64,000 nt of DNA from the NCBI GenBank assembly GCA_947095585.1, contig OX352763.1, positions 36,630,010 through 36,694,009 of the forward strand. Direction: 5' to 3'. Numbering within the stretch: position 1 is the first letter of the stretch; the number at the start of each line of letters is the position of its first letter. Under the pieces are notes generated by a model that made no database searches, had not been told where the DNA came from, and worked only from the letters and a program-made list of their open reading frames with translations. Position numbers and translations under genes: made by a program. This document shows, piece by piece, positions 1 through 13,341 of this stretch. Origin of the DNA: Nephrocerus scutellatus (Eukaryota; Arthropoda; Insecta; Diptera; Pipunculidae).

Positions 1-196
1 AATGCCTCTGTCGACTTGTTTGGTAATATTGCAGTTGCCAAAGTTGGCATGTATAAATTAGCTACATTGGGCGATATTCATTCACTTGAGTATAGAGTAT
101 ATGGAACTTAAATTTAAGGTTTGTGTATAGGGTTATTTGTCATTACATAATATGACAATAGATGGCTTAGAAATACAGAAAATAATTTTGTGAACA
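1..196. other. Unannotated spacer
   Basis: AT-rich sequence with no long open frame, splice-bounded exon or recognisable repeat that I can see. Confidence 0.5.
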
Positions 197-392
197 TAGC
201 ATCTTTTTCCCGGTCCCAGCGCTAGCGAATATCTGACAACGGTCGGAGAGAAATAACTGCCAGGGAAAGCTTCTTAATTCGCCGTTCGGCTATGCCTTGA
301 AATTGTAGGTCTATTTCAATTATGTGCATATACATAACACGAACAACTAAAATGGTCGCGAGAAGCTAGGCCTTGGGCCAAACAAAAATCAG
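197..392 (+). repeat. tRNA-derived SINE, 5'-truncated copy
   Basis: This matches the body and 3' half of the SINE whose full copy is at 24343-24612. Shared landmarks are the 'gcgaat...ctgacaac...gagagaaataact' block, 'cttaattcgccgttcggct', 'aattgtaggt', and the end 'gcgagaagctaggccttggg'. The tRNA-like head with A and B boxes is missing, so the copy is 5' truncated, as expected for a retroposed SINE. It lies just upstream of an RTE fragment. Confidence 0.7.
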
Positions 393-429
393 AATATGAC
401 ATATATTACAGCTGTCATGCAAGACATCA

Positions 430-3190
430 TGTGCTCGGGGTGGAGTTTCTAGTAAGCAAAAGAATGAGACCCACCGTTATCGGCTTTGAAGCAGTAAATG
501 AACGTCTATGCACCTGCGTGCGGGGTAAATTTAAAAACATAAGCCCAGATGATGAAAAAGAAGAATTCTTTGAATCAGTCGAACGGGAACTCCATGTCAT
601 GATGCAAAAATCCTTCTAGGGGATATGACTGTTAAAATAGGTAGGGAGCCAGTATTCAGACAGTCGTTGGCACCCATAGCTTACACGAGAACACTAATGA
701 CAAGGGACAACGAGTCATAGAAATGACAGCAAGCAATAATTTGGTTGTTGCGAGTACAAGGTTTGCGCGTAAAAATATCCACAAAGCCACCTGGGTATCT
801 CCTGATGGAGCCACTCGCAACCAGATAGACCACGTGTTGATAGACCGCCGCCACAACCCGAACCAGATGACGGTACGAACATACCGAGGTGCCAACGTCG
901 ACTTGGACCACTATTGGTATGGTGCTCCGAGCGCAGATTGCATCATCAAGAAAGACAGCATCCGCGAATCAGATTCGAGTCAACACGGCTGCCCTTCGCA
1001 ACGAAGAGACCAGAAACAACTACGGTCAAGCGATAGGACTTGCCCTAAATGCAGGAAGAGTAAGTCCTGGGGCTGAGATGCAGGGCTTAGAAGAGAAATG
1101 GACACGCCTTAGGAATACTGTCACTAGTAATGCTGACTGCATCTTAGGCAGTAGACGTAGAGATCGAAACGACTGGTTTTACGACGAATGTAAGCTAGCG
1201 ACTGAACGTAAGAATGTTGCGTACCGACATATCATAGAAGGGGGGGCACCAAGCGCGGAAGTTCTATCAAAGAGTCTGCGGTATGACGCAATATACAACG
1301 CGTTGCACATACTGCAAATACAAAAATGGAGGTGTGGGCACAACACGACTTTCTTTTACGGACGGGTCCAGAATCTTCAGTAAATGTATATTAAATTTTT
1401 TTTCCATTTATTTTTTATTTTTATTTTTTTTTTTGCATTTTCTCATAGTAGTTTACTACTACGACTACCACTTCCGTTTGGCCGATTTTCACCAAAATCA
1501 ACTGCGCCCTCCCAATTTATGTAAAAAGCTTAAATATGAATTTTCATCTCAATCAATTCAGACGTCTGGGCTGTAGAGTGGACACAGAGCCACAGACACA
1601 CAGACAGAGATTTTTTTTTTTGCTTTTTCTGACTCAGGAGATACGGTAATGGGTAAATCTGCAAAAATCCCGAGCTCGAAAATTTTCATGATTACTATAC
1701 TTACTTTTACTACTAGTAAAAGGGAAATCTGATCACCGATCTTAAAGGCATCGTAGAGCGATGGGAAGGGCACTTTCATGAGTTTGGCCAGTCAGTTAAC
1801 TGAGGAATTAGAGGCTCCACCAATGACCGAAGAGCAGACTATGCTGCCGCCACCAAGCATAGACGAAGTTAGCAGAGCGATAAATGAGCTCAAAAATAAT
1901 AAGGCCCCGGGATCTAATGGGATCCCTGCGGAACTAATTAAAAAAGGAGGTCCCACATTACACCAAGCAATTCATTAAATAATAGTGCAAGAATAAAAAA
2001 AAAGCTATGCCAGAAGACTGGCAAAGGGGCATCCTGTACCCCATACATAAGAAGGGAGATATCCAAAATGCAGTAATTATCGTGCTATAATGTTATTGAA
2101 TATCTCGTATAAGATTTTCTCCTCTATCCTGTAAGAAAGAACAGCCCCATACGCTAAAGTCATCATTGGTCCCTAGCAGTGTGGCTTCATCCCAGGCAAA
2201 TCATCAACTTATCAGATTTAGGCAGGTGATGAAAAAACTTCAAAACTCACTACACCATCTTCTTATAGACTTTAATGTCGCCTACGATAGCATAGCCAGA
2301 GTAGAACTTTATAAAACCATAAGAGAATTCGGCATCCCAAAAAAACTGATACGACTATGTGACCATGACAAATGTTTTAAGCCAAGTAAAAATATCCGGA
2401 TCACTATCAAGCCCATCCAACATCTATAACGGGCTCCAGACAGGATAGACTGGCTTGCGTCCTCATCAACCTGGCGATCCGAGACTCTGACGTAACGGCG
2501 AGAGAATCAATCCTCTATAAGTCCATTCAGATACTGGCTTACGCAGACGATATAGACATCTTTGGTAGAAACCGAAGAGCTGTACATGAAGCTTACATCC
2601 AGATAGAGCAGGCGGCACGGTCGGCATTGTCCCTCAATTCAAATAGTGGAGCATGAATTTGAAGTAGTGCAATCCTTTAACTATCGCGGGTCAACTGTAG
2701 CAGCCGATAACAGCATGGAATCAGACATACGCGCACGGTTGCCTAAAGACCACAAAGCCTACTATAGACTGTCAACACTCTTCAAATCCAGGAATTTTAC
2801 CATTACATCCAAGGTGCAGGTATATAAGACAATGGTCATACCAGTACTTATTGTTGGCCCCGTATGTGGCCCCGTATGTGAGGAAGGACGATTCCGGAGA
2901 CTCTATAATGAAAAGATCTAAGAGCGTTACCACGATGTCGATATCGTGAAGAAAATTAAGCTTGGTAGGCTTCGGTGGGCAGGACACCTAGCTCGCTAGA
3001 GTGAAAGTCCATTGCGGTAGGATTTATGGAACACGAGACGACTCTGAAAGGGTGGTGTAGACCAGGACGCCCAGAGTTTAGTGATGCCTAACTTGATGAA
3101 ATCGGCTCGAAATCGGGACCGGTGGAGACCCTTTTTGCGGGAGGCCAGGACCGGACCCCGTTTGTAGAGCCAAATATGATGATGATGATA
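430..3190 (+). mobile_element. RTE-like LINE, degenerate endonuclease-RT copy (copy 1)
   Basis: Fragments of one ORF appear in all three plus frames. Endonuclease pieces are at 431-620 and 723-940 (SPDGATRNQIDHVLID, then a DLDHYW-type end, both APE-endonuclease signatures). A linker follows at 1060-1320. RT pieces run from 1778 (NNKAPGSNGIPAELIK) through 2240-2400 (LIDFNVAYDSI) to a 'YADDIDIFG' box near 2540 and the C-terminal thumb ending near 2990 (LGRLRWAGHLAR). The 3' end at 3170-3190 is an (ATG)n run, typical of RTE-clade elements, which end in short tandem repeats. Many stops and frameshifts make it dead, and foreign sequence interrupts it at about 1335-1735. Clade assignment is inferred from motifs. 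Confidence 0.8.
1335..1735. other. Foreign insert inside RTE copy 1
   Basis: Comparison with RTE copies at 26270 and 41690 shows colinearity broken after the 'gcacatactgcaaa' stretch and resumed at 'tctgatcaccgatctt' (about 1728). The inserted ~400 bp is T-rich and contains 'agacagagattttttttt' and complementary ends near 'gtagtttactacta' and 'ttttactactagtaaaa'. No coding capacity was recognised. It may be a non-autonomous DNA element; its boundaries are approximate. Confidence 0.45.
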
Positions 3191-5149
3191 GAAGGATCAT
3201 TGGATTATAGAATGAGTATTACAACATTTTAAAGTTATTTATTAAGTTACCATAAGGCTGCACCCTCTCCTTAAGTTAGTATATTATATGCATGTGAGAA
3301 TACTGTCTAGATCTCTGTTCATAATGGCCCAAAATACTACTAAAAAGTTAGACATAAAAAGCCGGCTAAAGAAATTTCACCAATTCACTTATTCGCTTAG
3401 TTTCCCAAAGATAATTCCACTTCTTCCCGCAAAAACTACAACTTTTCCTTTTAATTGTGTCCGATGGCTTTGCCCCTGGTGTTCGCTATGCATATCTCTG
3501 CTCAAGCATGTGTCACGACGCAAATCAAAACGGTTTGATGTCCACACGTCTTGCATGTCTCTATTTTGACGTTGAATCGAAATGTTGCGATCAGCTAATA
3601 ATCGTACATTAAGCTGAAAACATATAAACAAAACAACACAGACACGCTCCAGGCTCCATCTCCGGTGTGATGGTAGGCGGCGGTTATCTTTTCTATAGCT
3701 TGTTGAGATTTCCACCGCCTCTTTTCAAAGTGTTAATACTCGTCCCGACGTTTATAGTTTGTTCGTCGGTGAATGAGGTTTCGATTTTATTTCTGCATCA
3801 GGATTCATAATCGGATTCCCAATTAAAATCGAAACAAACCTCTTTTTAAGTGCGGAACTGGATGATATTCTGTTGGAGAGCTGTCGAGCTTAGTGTTGCT
3901 GCAAAAATCGACTTAATGGCTGATTTAAAGTAGTGATGATGACCATTCTCACAACATTATTGTCAGGACAATAAAGTGGATCATTTGAACTCTCGTTAAA
4001 AATTGTGCACTTGTCAAAATATGAAATCAATGAAATATTTGCATTTCCGATTACGGTTTAGTTGTATTAGTTTTTAACGTAGGTATATGTACTCAAAAAG
4101 AAGCGCATTATTTTTCTCACGGATAATGAATCTATAATTACCCCAACTTAAAAGCAACAACTTATTATTATTGTTATTACTGCAGCAGTTTCTTAACAAA
4201 CAAACAATTCCTCATGATTTTTTAATTGTCTCAGTCAACTCAGACTGAACCTGGATGCAAAACCGGTACAAACTCGAGCATTTCCATCTCAAGTATCAGA
4301 GCACACGGCTATCATTTTTACAGAGCAATGAATTACCGCAGCGTAGATCTGCATACGTTACGTTACCAGTTTCCTTCTGAAAGTGGCTGGCGACAAACAC
4401 ACAACACTCTCGCTGTTGTTCGGCATTGATATCGCTTTGGATTGAGGTTCAATGCAAAATAGTTTGCGCTTTGGCGCTACACACCATTTCGTTTGCATGT
4501 CAACCTAACCACTACATTAGGAGAACTAAACAACATCTAAAAAATTAACCAAACGAGTCGACGAACCAATAAACTATTTCACGGATCTGTCTTAAGTCTT
4601 TCGTTTTCAAAGAGAACTTTTTCCCCTCTGTTTGCTTTGCGGTAAGGCTTCACATGTTAAATGTTTCATGTGTGTTTTAGTGTTTACGTGCTTCGTCATA
4701 GTGACATCAACTGCTTTTAGGAAATCACAAAAACTGAAAACGAAAGGAAAATCTTTTTGCAGCAATTAACAGCGTTTGCCGCATACGACCGCGCTGTAAT
4801 CATTATCGCCATCATTATAACGCCATCAGTGTTATTTGCAGTTATCATGTTTTTGTTGGTTTTTTTTTTATTGTTAATGTGAAGCCAATGTTGTACGATT
4901 TGTGTGTGACTGTTAGGGGGAAAACTGAGGGGAAAAAACTGAAATAAATGGTGAAGAGACGCTGTCTCAGAAGACAATCAACCTGTTGGCGCGAATGATA
5001 TTTTCGTAACGCATATGTTCGGAATAAATAAACTAACGATAATAATAGTTCACAGTTAAAAAAATATTTACAAATGGATCTTAACTGTATTGCTCAAGGT
5101 CAACCTACACAGTTGTGAGAGTTTATTAAGGATACCAATTTCCCCTACA
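3191..5149. other. Spacer without recognised genes
   Basis: About 2 kb with only short chance frames. I see no domain motif, tandem repeat or transposon end. Short exons of a host gene could be missed. Confidence 0.45.
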
Positions 5150-7930
5150 GATTTATAAAGTTATGTTCTCGATGTTTTTTGTAGTTATGTGTTATTTCAC
5201 AGTGGATCTCAGCAACTTTCGTGGGCTGATAACGAATTCTTTCGCTGTGTTTACGTATGTACATGTCCACAGGCCAGCAATTCTGGCATTGAATCCAACT
5301 CTGGTAATTGATAGTTCTGATACATCGGAATTTAATCTCTCTGTTTATAATGCGGCGACGCAGGCTCACAATCTATGTCCGGAGTGATGTTGCGTTTCAG
5401 CTTTTGTCTCAATTCAGCCAAAGATCCAATCCGGAATTCAATTTCATTTGGCTTAAAGTAAAGGTACAAAAGCACAACGTCCACTACTGTTTCTTTACAG
5501 AACCTCCCACTTAGACATCGTTATTGCGGGTTATTTCAATGTACACAATTCTGGGTGGCTTCGCCATTCTGGCCATAAAACACCCGAAGGAAGGTGTGTT
5601 GAGTTATTCGCTGAGTTTAATCTCCTAACTCAGCTTGTAAATGAGCCTACACGAATACCTGACGTTGCAAATCATTCCGCAAACACCCTTGACTTGTTCC
5701 TTATCTCTCTTCCTGATAAATACTCCGTCAATATATTATCGCCTCTAGGCTCGTCAAACCATTGTGTAGTATCAGCTAATTTCTCGTTAATAAACCACGT
5801 AGTAAGAGAAAAAAACTCCCAAAAAACAGTATGGCAATACGAGGAAGCCAATTGGGACGGTCTTAACAAATTCTTTGGGAGAATTAACTGATCGCTATTG
5901 TTTCGCGATATAAACGTGCCGCCGTTGATGCAATCACAGACATGATTCTTATTGATATGAGAAAGTTTATCCCTTTTAGAAATAAGTCTATCAAACCAAA
6001 GGAAGATAGATGGTATTACTCGAGATGTAAAGAGGCTTCTAGGATTAGAGAGGTATGCTGTCGGTTTTACAAAGCAAACCCTACTGAGGAAAACCGAACA
6101 AATTTTAAAAGAGCCAGAAATGATTGCAATGCCCATCTTCGGCGAGTGAAATTCACCTACGGCCAAAAATTGAGGCAAAAAATACTTCAATGTCCCAAAG
6201 GTAGTAAACATTTCTGGTCATTCGTGAAAAGAATGAAAAATACGGCCTCGTCGTCGATTCCAACGCTCATTTATAACGACATTCCAGTTGTCAGCTCTAA
6301 AGACAAGACCAATCTATTTGCTGCGCATTTCGCAGCAATCTCCACGCTTCCAGATTGTGCATTGCTGCCTCCTGCACCTCAGAGTATTGAACACTCTATG
6401 GGACAGATATTCATTCGTACTCGTGCACCTTGCTAGAGTTTTAAACCATCTCAACACTCACAAATCCGCTGGGGCAATAGTTCTGAAGTGGTGTTCTTCC
6501 AGGCTGGCATTACCATTGTGTAAGCTTTTCCATCTATCCTATTCTTCTTGACTATTCCCGAGCAGTTGCAAAACAGCCTTTGTCCAGCCCATACACAAAA
6601 AAGGCTAGCCGTCGTCTACTTTTTCGTACCGACCCATAGCACTTACATCCATTCTTTCCGAGGTCATGAAAACGCTGATCAATTTTTAGCTCAAGAAATA
6701 TCTTGAGACCAACTAAATCCTTAGTGACCGGCAGTATGGATTTCGTGGACAACGTTCTACTGGTGATGGTATATCTCACCGAATAGTGGAGCAGGTCTTT
6801 GCATCAATTTGGCGAACGCAAACCTTTTGGACTCGATATTTCTAAGGCATTCGACAGAGTTTGGCATCAAGCTCTGATGTCCAAAATGTCACTGGATTAT
6901 AAGCTATCTTTTGGACCCATCAATTCAAGTTGTATTGGATGGTTTCAAGTCTAAGGTACATCACATAAATGCTGACGTTTTCCAGGCTCTGTTTTGTTGC
7001 CGACACTGTTTCCCATTTTTTATTAATGATCTCTTATCTATGACTTCTGCTGCTGACGACAGCACTCTCAGCTTCTCATATAAGTTTGAGGAACGTCCAT
7101 CCACTTCTCATGTGGAACTCAAACAACTTCGTATGTTAAGCACGTTATACTCTGACCTAGACAGCATAATACAATGGGAAGAAAACCCAATTCTGTCTCC
7201 TGTCGTTTAAGCGAATCCTAAATCCCATACCATTATCCATGAATGGCACTTATCGAGGAAATTGAAAATCTCGCAATTCTTGGTATGTATGTTAACGACA
7301 AGCTTCATTGGAATGACCACGTATTTACCGTCGCCAAAAATGCTGCGAAATGCTGGTTTTCTAGCCCGACGCAAGAAATATTTCACTCCCTCTGATCTGG
7401 CTACTATATACCTACAAGGCTTTTTTTCGCCCTAGGCTTGAGTTCAATTGCCATATCTTGTCTGGTGCGCCTAAAACTACTTTGCATCAGCTAGATAGAA
7501 TTCAAAACCGCGCAATAAAACTTATTGGTGACGCAAATATAGCAAAATCAATAGATTCGCTTGAACACCACAGAAAAGTTTCCTGCTTGTTACTGTTTTG
7601 TCGCTTCTTCTACCAGCGGTGCTCAAGAGAAATAGCTAGCTGCCTCTCGTTGAATTAACCCGCAATACTCGTGGCGCTCTAACCCTCAAGCCCATCTTTG
7701 GACATAGAGTTAAATTCAGGGATTCGTTCTTCAGCCGTAAAACAAGTAGTGGAATGCTCTGCCAAGCTCTGTCTTCCTACATCACTATGATCCACAGGCA
7801 TTCAAAACACAAGCTCATAGACATCTCTTCTTTTCTCCTCCTTTTCCTTAACGCCCACGCTGTGCCAAGCATATAGCCGAGCATTATAAGGGTACGAACC
7901 CCTTGAAGCGTTCGCAAATAATAAAAAAAA
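5150..7930 (+). mobile_element. LINE-B copy 1: endonuclease plus reverse transcriptase
   Basis: This is the longest LINE in the window. APE endonuclease starts near 5205 (NFRGLITNSFAVFT), continues through a 'VIAGYFNVHNSGW' box near 5530 (usual GDFN Asp replaced by Tyr) and ends at 'SPLGSSNH' near 5750 (usual SDH replaced by SNH). The linker and RT N-terminus are open at 5942-6436. The RT palm follows in broken frames (LDISKAFDRVWH near 6840, AGDD-like box near 7050), with the C-terminal thumb at 7290-7800 (GAPKTTLHQLDRIQNRAIKLI). The 3' end is 'aagcgttcgcaaataataaaaaaaa'. Frameshifts, stops and lost catalytic residues show it is inactive. It resembles jockey/CR1-like LINEs; I do not assign a clade. 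Confidence 0.8.
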
Positions 7931-7944
7931 ATATTCTCGATATG

Positions 7945-8500
7945 CGGGTTTAAAGTCTATAAACAGATTGTGTAGTGTGTTTTGATACTCTAGGAATTTT
8001 TTCGAATCAGTTGATGATTTTCCTGAAGTGAAGCCCCACACACCAACCTCTTGAAGTATAAACGAGAAAATCTTATACAATAATTGCTGCAAGCTGTGAT
8101 ACGAGTATCTCCCTTTTTTATGGATGGGACACAGGATGAGCCTTCTATAGTCTTCTGGTATCGCTTATTCTTCCAATACTTGCACTAACAGTAGTTCATG
8201 AATTGTTTGGTATGTTATGAGCCCTCTTTATATACGAGTAATCAGCTCAACTGTGGTTCCATCTGATCCCGAGGCCTTACTATTGTTTAGCCGATTTATC
8301 TATCTGCTCACGTCATCCACACTAATTGATAAAAGAATAGCACAGACATCAGTCATTGGTCGAGCCACCAATTCCTCGCCTAGCTGGACATTTATGTACA
8401 CATGAGAGTGTTCTTGCCATAACTCCAAGATGCATTTGAAATCAGCGATAAGATTTCCCGTTTGTATTTGCTTTTTTTCATTCATTCAAATTCTTTTTTT
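7945..8500 (-). mobile_element. RTE-like LINE fragment (copy 3), reverse
   Basis: On the minus strand this reads the RT region of the same RTE family: a 'VDDVSR..N' linker at 8300, 'DGTTVELI' at 8250, the decayed 'HKKG' box near 8110, and 'FIDFKP' at 7960. It abuts the poly(A)-like end of LINE-B copy 1, so it is either a separate insertion or the broken target of LINE-B. It is more divergent than the copies at 26 or 41 kb. Confidence 0.65.
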
Positions 8501-8789
8501 TAATTGTTAGAAAATTTTAGTACTATTAACAGTTAGTAATATATAAATAACTTACTGTCTATATTACTGATACTGTTAACAAGTAAATTAACCTACGGGT
8601 GCTTTGCTACAAGTATAGTAGTAGTGGTTATTACTACTATACTACTTACTAAACTGACGAAAAAAATGTAAAATTCATATACTATATCTTATAAATAAAA
8701 ACAGATATTAACTAAAACTATCTATAAATAAATTCTACAAAACTTTAAAATTAAATCCGTACAAGGGTTGCATTATTTTTATTAAATAA
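8501..8789. other. AT-rich spacer
   Basis: Very AT-rich sequence between two reverse-strand LINE fragments. It has short 'tagtagtagtgg'/'ttactactatactac' complementary stretches near 8615-8645 and no coding signal. Confidence 0.4.
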
Positions 8790-10590
8790 ACCCTAGCCCA
8801 GTTGGCTGACACTAATTCTAAGTCGTTATGGTCGTGCTGTACTTAGCACTAGTTATGATCGCCAAATCGTCAGCATAACAAATGGCGATGTAGCCCGATC
8901 TGTGCAGGTTGGCTAGAAGGTTGTCTATGACAAGTGACAATAGAAGGGGCGAAAGAACGCCTTCTTCCGGGAAGCCCTTAGCTGCAGTCACCGACAAAGA
9001 CACTCCCCCTGAAGAGGATGTAATGCCTTGATTTTCCAGCTTGGCCCTTATCCATTGGTTGGTCGAACACTCGATACCTCTGTAACTGATTGCTCTTGTT
9101 ATTGAGTTGTAGCCAGTGTTATCGAACGCACCCTCAATGTCAAGTAAAGCTCACAGAGATATTTCCTTGGAGCGAAAAGCCCCTTCTATTTTTTTAACTA
9201 CATAGTGAATAGCGCCCTCTGTACTTTTATATGTGAACTGACTTAAGTGTAGAGGGCTTAACGTATCTAGCCGAGCTCTAATATGATCATCAATGAGTCT
9301 CACTATAATTTAGAGGACAAATGAAGTTAGACTTATTGGTCTGTAGGATTTAGGCAGCTCACTGGGCCTATTGCCTGGTTTGGGGATGAAGATTACGTTT
9401 ACCTTTCTCCAGGTATAGGGAATGTAACCCCAGTTATAGCTGGCTCTAAACAAAGAAATCAACCTCGGCAGAATGAGTTCAATTGCCCTCTGTAAGAGCA
9501 CCGAAAAACTCCATCTCCGCCGGGTGCTTTAAATGGTTTAAAGGAGAATACGGCCCATTTAACCTTATCTGGACTAAATATTTTCCCAGACAAACTATTT
9601 ACCCTGCTTTCAATGCGTGCCCAATGATCAGGAGCACCAGGGAGTGTATGTTACACATAAATAGACGAACAGGGGAAATTAACTTGAAGTAGCTTTCTAA
9701 TTGTGTCCTCACGGTCCGACGTGTGGTTACCATCTGTCTTCTTCAGTAAGCTTACACAGTTTGTCTGATCCTTGACGAGTGCCTTGTGGATTTGTGGCAT
9801 ATAAGCAATGCCTTCACAGCATTTCCTCCATGTGGCTCGTTTGGATTGTTTCAATTCAGCCTTATACTCCGTAATGGCGAACCTGTAATCGTCCCAGCTC
9901 TTCGTGCGTTTAGCAGCATTGAAAAGCTTTCTAACTTTCTAAATTTGGCCAGCCGTTCATTCCACCAGGGAACCTTACGTTTACTCAAACTGGTTTTGGG
10001 GACACAGCTGCCATAGTAGGAAGTAAGCAACACATCATTCAACTGATAAGCTGCGTCATCCAGGTGCCCTATGGACTTAATTGTAGTGGGCAGCATATCT
10101 AGCTTGGTGAGGTCTCCGATAAAGATTCCGATAAGTCCGTAGACTTAGGATCGTATCTATTCGAAGCGTGTGCCAATCTGCCTGGAAGGTCAAACCTGAT
10201 GTGTTAATGGTCAGACAGAGAGGCTTCATCGGATACATGCCAGTTTTCGATGATACTTGATATAAATGGACTGGCAAGCGTGAGGTCAAGTACCTCTTCG
10301 CGAATCGCATTTAAGAAAGTGGGTTTCGAGCCTTTATTAACTATTTCTACATTACTACTAATGAGATATTCTAAAAGACACTCATCCCTTCTGTTGATGT
10401 AACTACTGCCCCAGACAACGTGATGCGCATATGCGTCACAACCAATGATTAATTGTAGGTTGTTGTGTTTGCAGTACAGTGCAAGCTTCTGGACCTCAAA
10501 TTCAAGGATGAGTAGATGTAGATGCAGCTCGTAAAGCTTTACACAAATGTAAAGTTGAATTACATTAGGCATGAAAGATTTGTAATTGAA
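8790..10590 (-). mobile_element. LOA/R1-group LINE fragment (LINE-D1), reverse
   Basis: Read on the minus strand, the endonuclease comes first at 10572-10204: 'LIIGCDAYAHHVVWGSS' carries the catalytic Asp and the open frame ends in 'SLSDH', so both endonuclease signatures survive. The RT follows: fingers at 9501-9310 (YTWRKVNVIFIPKPG, then KSYRPISLTS) and palm at 9003-8818 (EGVLSPLLLSLVIDNLL and the YADD catalytic box). Parts between are frameshifted or internally deleted. The order and the 'YADDLAII' style match RNase H-bearing LOA/R1-type LINEs. The RNase H and 3' end are absent from this copy. Confidence 0.72.
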
Positions 10591-13186
10591 AATTTCTTCT
10601 TTTAATTACTCTCCACTGTATAGTATCGCTGTAGTCAACGAAAGAAGCAGGCATTACAATAATCAAAGTTATAGAAGTCAAAGTGTTTCAGTTTTTAATT
10701 TAATCCGGAAAAAAAGATATTCCCAGATAAAAATCAAATTATTGCTCCCCCTATTGAAATCCGGATAGGATGTGGTCAAATTATCACAAACATCCGCTCA
10801 CTTGCGTAACATAATTATCCTTGAATCGGAATGAAATGCATTTCCGCATCGCGTGCGGCGTTTGTCTTCCACATGCACATTCCATCGCCAATTATCGTAA
10901 TGGCGATAATTCGTCTCCTTATTAACGTTTGCTTTCATTTTTCCACAATAACGTAGTGGATAGAAATGCTGAAATAATTTAACGCATCGATGGCGCGATA
11001 TTGTGATTGTGATCGAAAAGCTAACAAAGCACGACATCACCTATCACATATACGAGCGCTTCACTATCACTCTGCATCCATCCGCGAAGTAACTGAGATA
11101 TTTAACTTATTTGGATAATTTGAATTGAACCAGAAGTGTGCAATTTAGAGATGTACGAGATGTACATAAATATAATTTCAAATTTCTCGTAAAGTTAGTC
11201 GGTATTTTCTTTCAAATTCCTTTGTCGACAGGCGATAGTCTATCAGTTGATCGATAGTTGGCAAATTAAACGTCGCTTTCCGCAGGGCAACATCACGTAA
11301 CTTATAAATTTCACAAATTCCTTCGGTAATAGGCATATTCAAGAAAAATATATGATCAAAAAATTTGCAGAGCTGAAGCTTCTGATGGAATGACTAAAAA
11401 TACTGCACCGTCATCGTTCTTTATTAAACAATGAGAATATCCTAGAGTTCTGTAGATGCTGTAGCTTACCTACGCCCAGGCACTCATACTGAACGAACTA
11501 AGTCCCTTGATGTCAGATCTCACCAAGGTCGCGTTGGTACTACGGGAGTTGGCTATACCTACAGATAAGGTTGTTCTCTTCTTGGAGGTTAGCTGAGTCT
11601 GGCCGAACTTTTGGTTGAGGACCCAGGCTTGACCTACGTAGTAGCTGGTGGTTTACTAACCAAATGCGGGTAGAGCGCTAGAATAGTAACATCAGCTGAA
11701 GGCCTGGTGTTACCAAAATCTTTGGTATATCAGAGCCCTAGCTGATGTTACCGATACGATGATGCGTTCTCTGTGGAGTTGCATATCTCAACCGGTTGTC
11801 GAGAACCGAAGATCGGCAAGGATTTTGGTAGGTCCTGCTGTAACCATTGTCAACACCATAACATTTTTTTGCTCGCAATGAGCGCAGTATTCACTTTACA
11901 GTATTTGTCATTTATCTTCAAATACCTTGTATATGGAGATTTTGAGATTACTTACTTTAATAGATTACTTTTCAAAACAACATTCCTTTTATTATCATTT
12001 TTGGCTCTAGAACTAAAGGGTTTCGTACTGTTTCCCTTATTAGTGCATTTGCCCAGCTATTAGTACCTTGAAAATGCGCTTACTGATCGCTCTAATTTGT
12101 ATTTTTTCAACAAAAGTAAACTTCAGCAAAAGCAACACTAAATGTCAATCTTCAGATAGATAGTCCCAAATAACTTTAACTATTCACTATCGGTTGTAAT
12201 GATTTCATTTGTACTTTTCTAAAAAAGAAAAATGTAAATTTATGTGAAATTTCCACCGCTCATCTTATTAACCAGCCGGAGGCGTACACACAGCAAAACT
12301 TCCGATATATTAAGAGAGTAGCCTATGATTCCACCTTTCGCTTCTTCTGACGAAAGAAAAAGTTCGTGTGAAAAGCGCATAATTTCGACGCGACATGTCG
12401 GTCGAATTTTCACTTTTTATGATTTGATGGTTGGCAGTACGCAGACAGCACGCGGACAATGCAGGCAAAAAATGGTGGACAGCTTCTGTGCGGAAACCAA
12501 GCCTATGGGAATTTCGTATACACTTTTCACCAATACTGAGAGGTGTGGGAAGAATGTCATCCTCATCATCATCTTATAACTTTACTGTAGTGGAGCTAAT
12601 TTACCCGCACACCGTGGTGCTACAATTATAATGGAGGTAGAAATGGGAAATCACCTAATAAAGTCGCTCAACTGTACAGAAACTGTAACAACTTGGGGCA
12701 TCAACAAAATAATTTTTTTTTGACAGTAATTATTGAATCATACTCGTATATTTATGAGAATTTTCCTTTTCTTCTTTATGACTTTGTGAGTTAGGATTAC
12801 CTTTGAAATTAAAGAAAAAAGACAATAGAATCAAGTCACCAACTGTGAGTGATTATTTTTACTTCTTTTAGTTTTACAATAATTGTTGTAGCTTTTCCTC
12901 CTTGCTCATTTGCAATAGAAAACCACACACACACACTATTATGTTGGCAAAATTTAAGTCAAATCTTAATGACTGATTAGAGAGACTGTATCTTTGAGGC
13001 AACTTTCTTCAACTAAGTTGAAAAATTATTAAAAAATTATAAATAACTTTATTTTTATTTAATTTAATTTAATTACAAAATAAACAAATCAACCATTCAT
13101 TGTAAGAGAACTGTTGAGAAAAGATAAAAATAAGAATATACCGGAACAAATTCAAAACATTATGAGAATTCAGTGACATACATATG
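10591..13186. other. Spacer with an unassigned moderately GC-rich block
   Basis: No gene is recognised. A less AT-rich stretch at about 11450-11860 stands out and holds the complementary pair TAACATCAGCT (11687-11697) and AGCTGATGTTA (11739-11749). It could be a decayed repeat. A frame at 11773-12063 codes for a hydrophobic peptide with no recognised family and is probably chance. Short CA repeats lie near 12925. Confidence 0.4.
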
Positions 13187-13341
13187 CAGGGTGTATCCGT
13201 TAAGGTGGCAAACACTTAAAGGGATGATTCGTTGGTTAATTTCATGAAAAAAATCGTATTGGAGGGGGTGTCTATTTTTACCACCTGCGGTGTACGTAAC
13301 ATTTTGAAACGAAGAGACCTACTTTTGACATTAAATCACTT

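Noticed and set aside
4717..4977. 86-codon minus-strand frame
   Set aside because: Low-complexity Asn/Lys/Ile content typical of AT-rich spacer; no motif.
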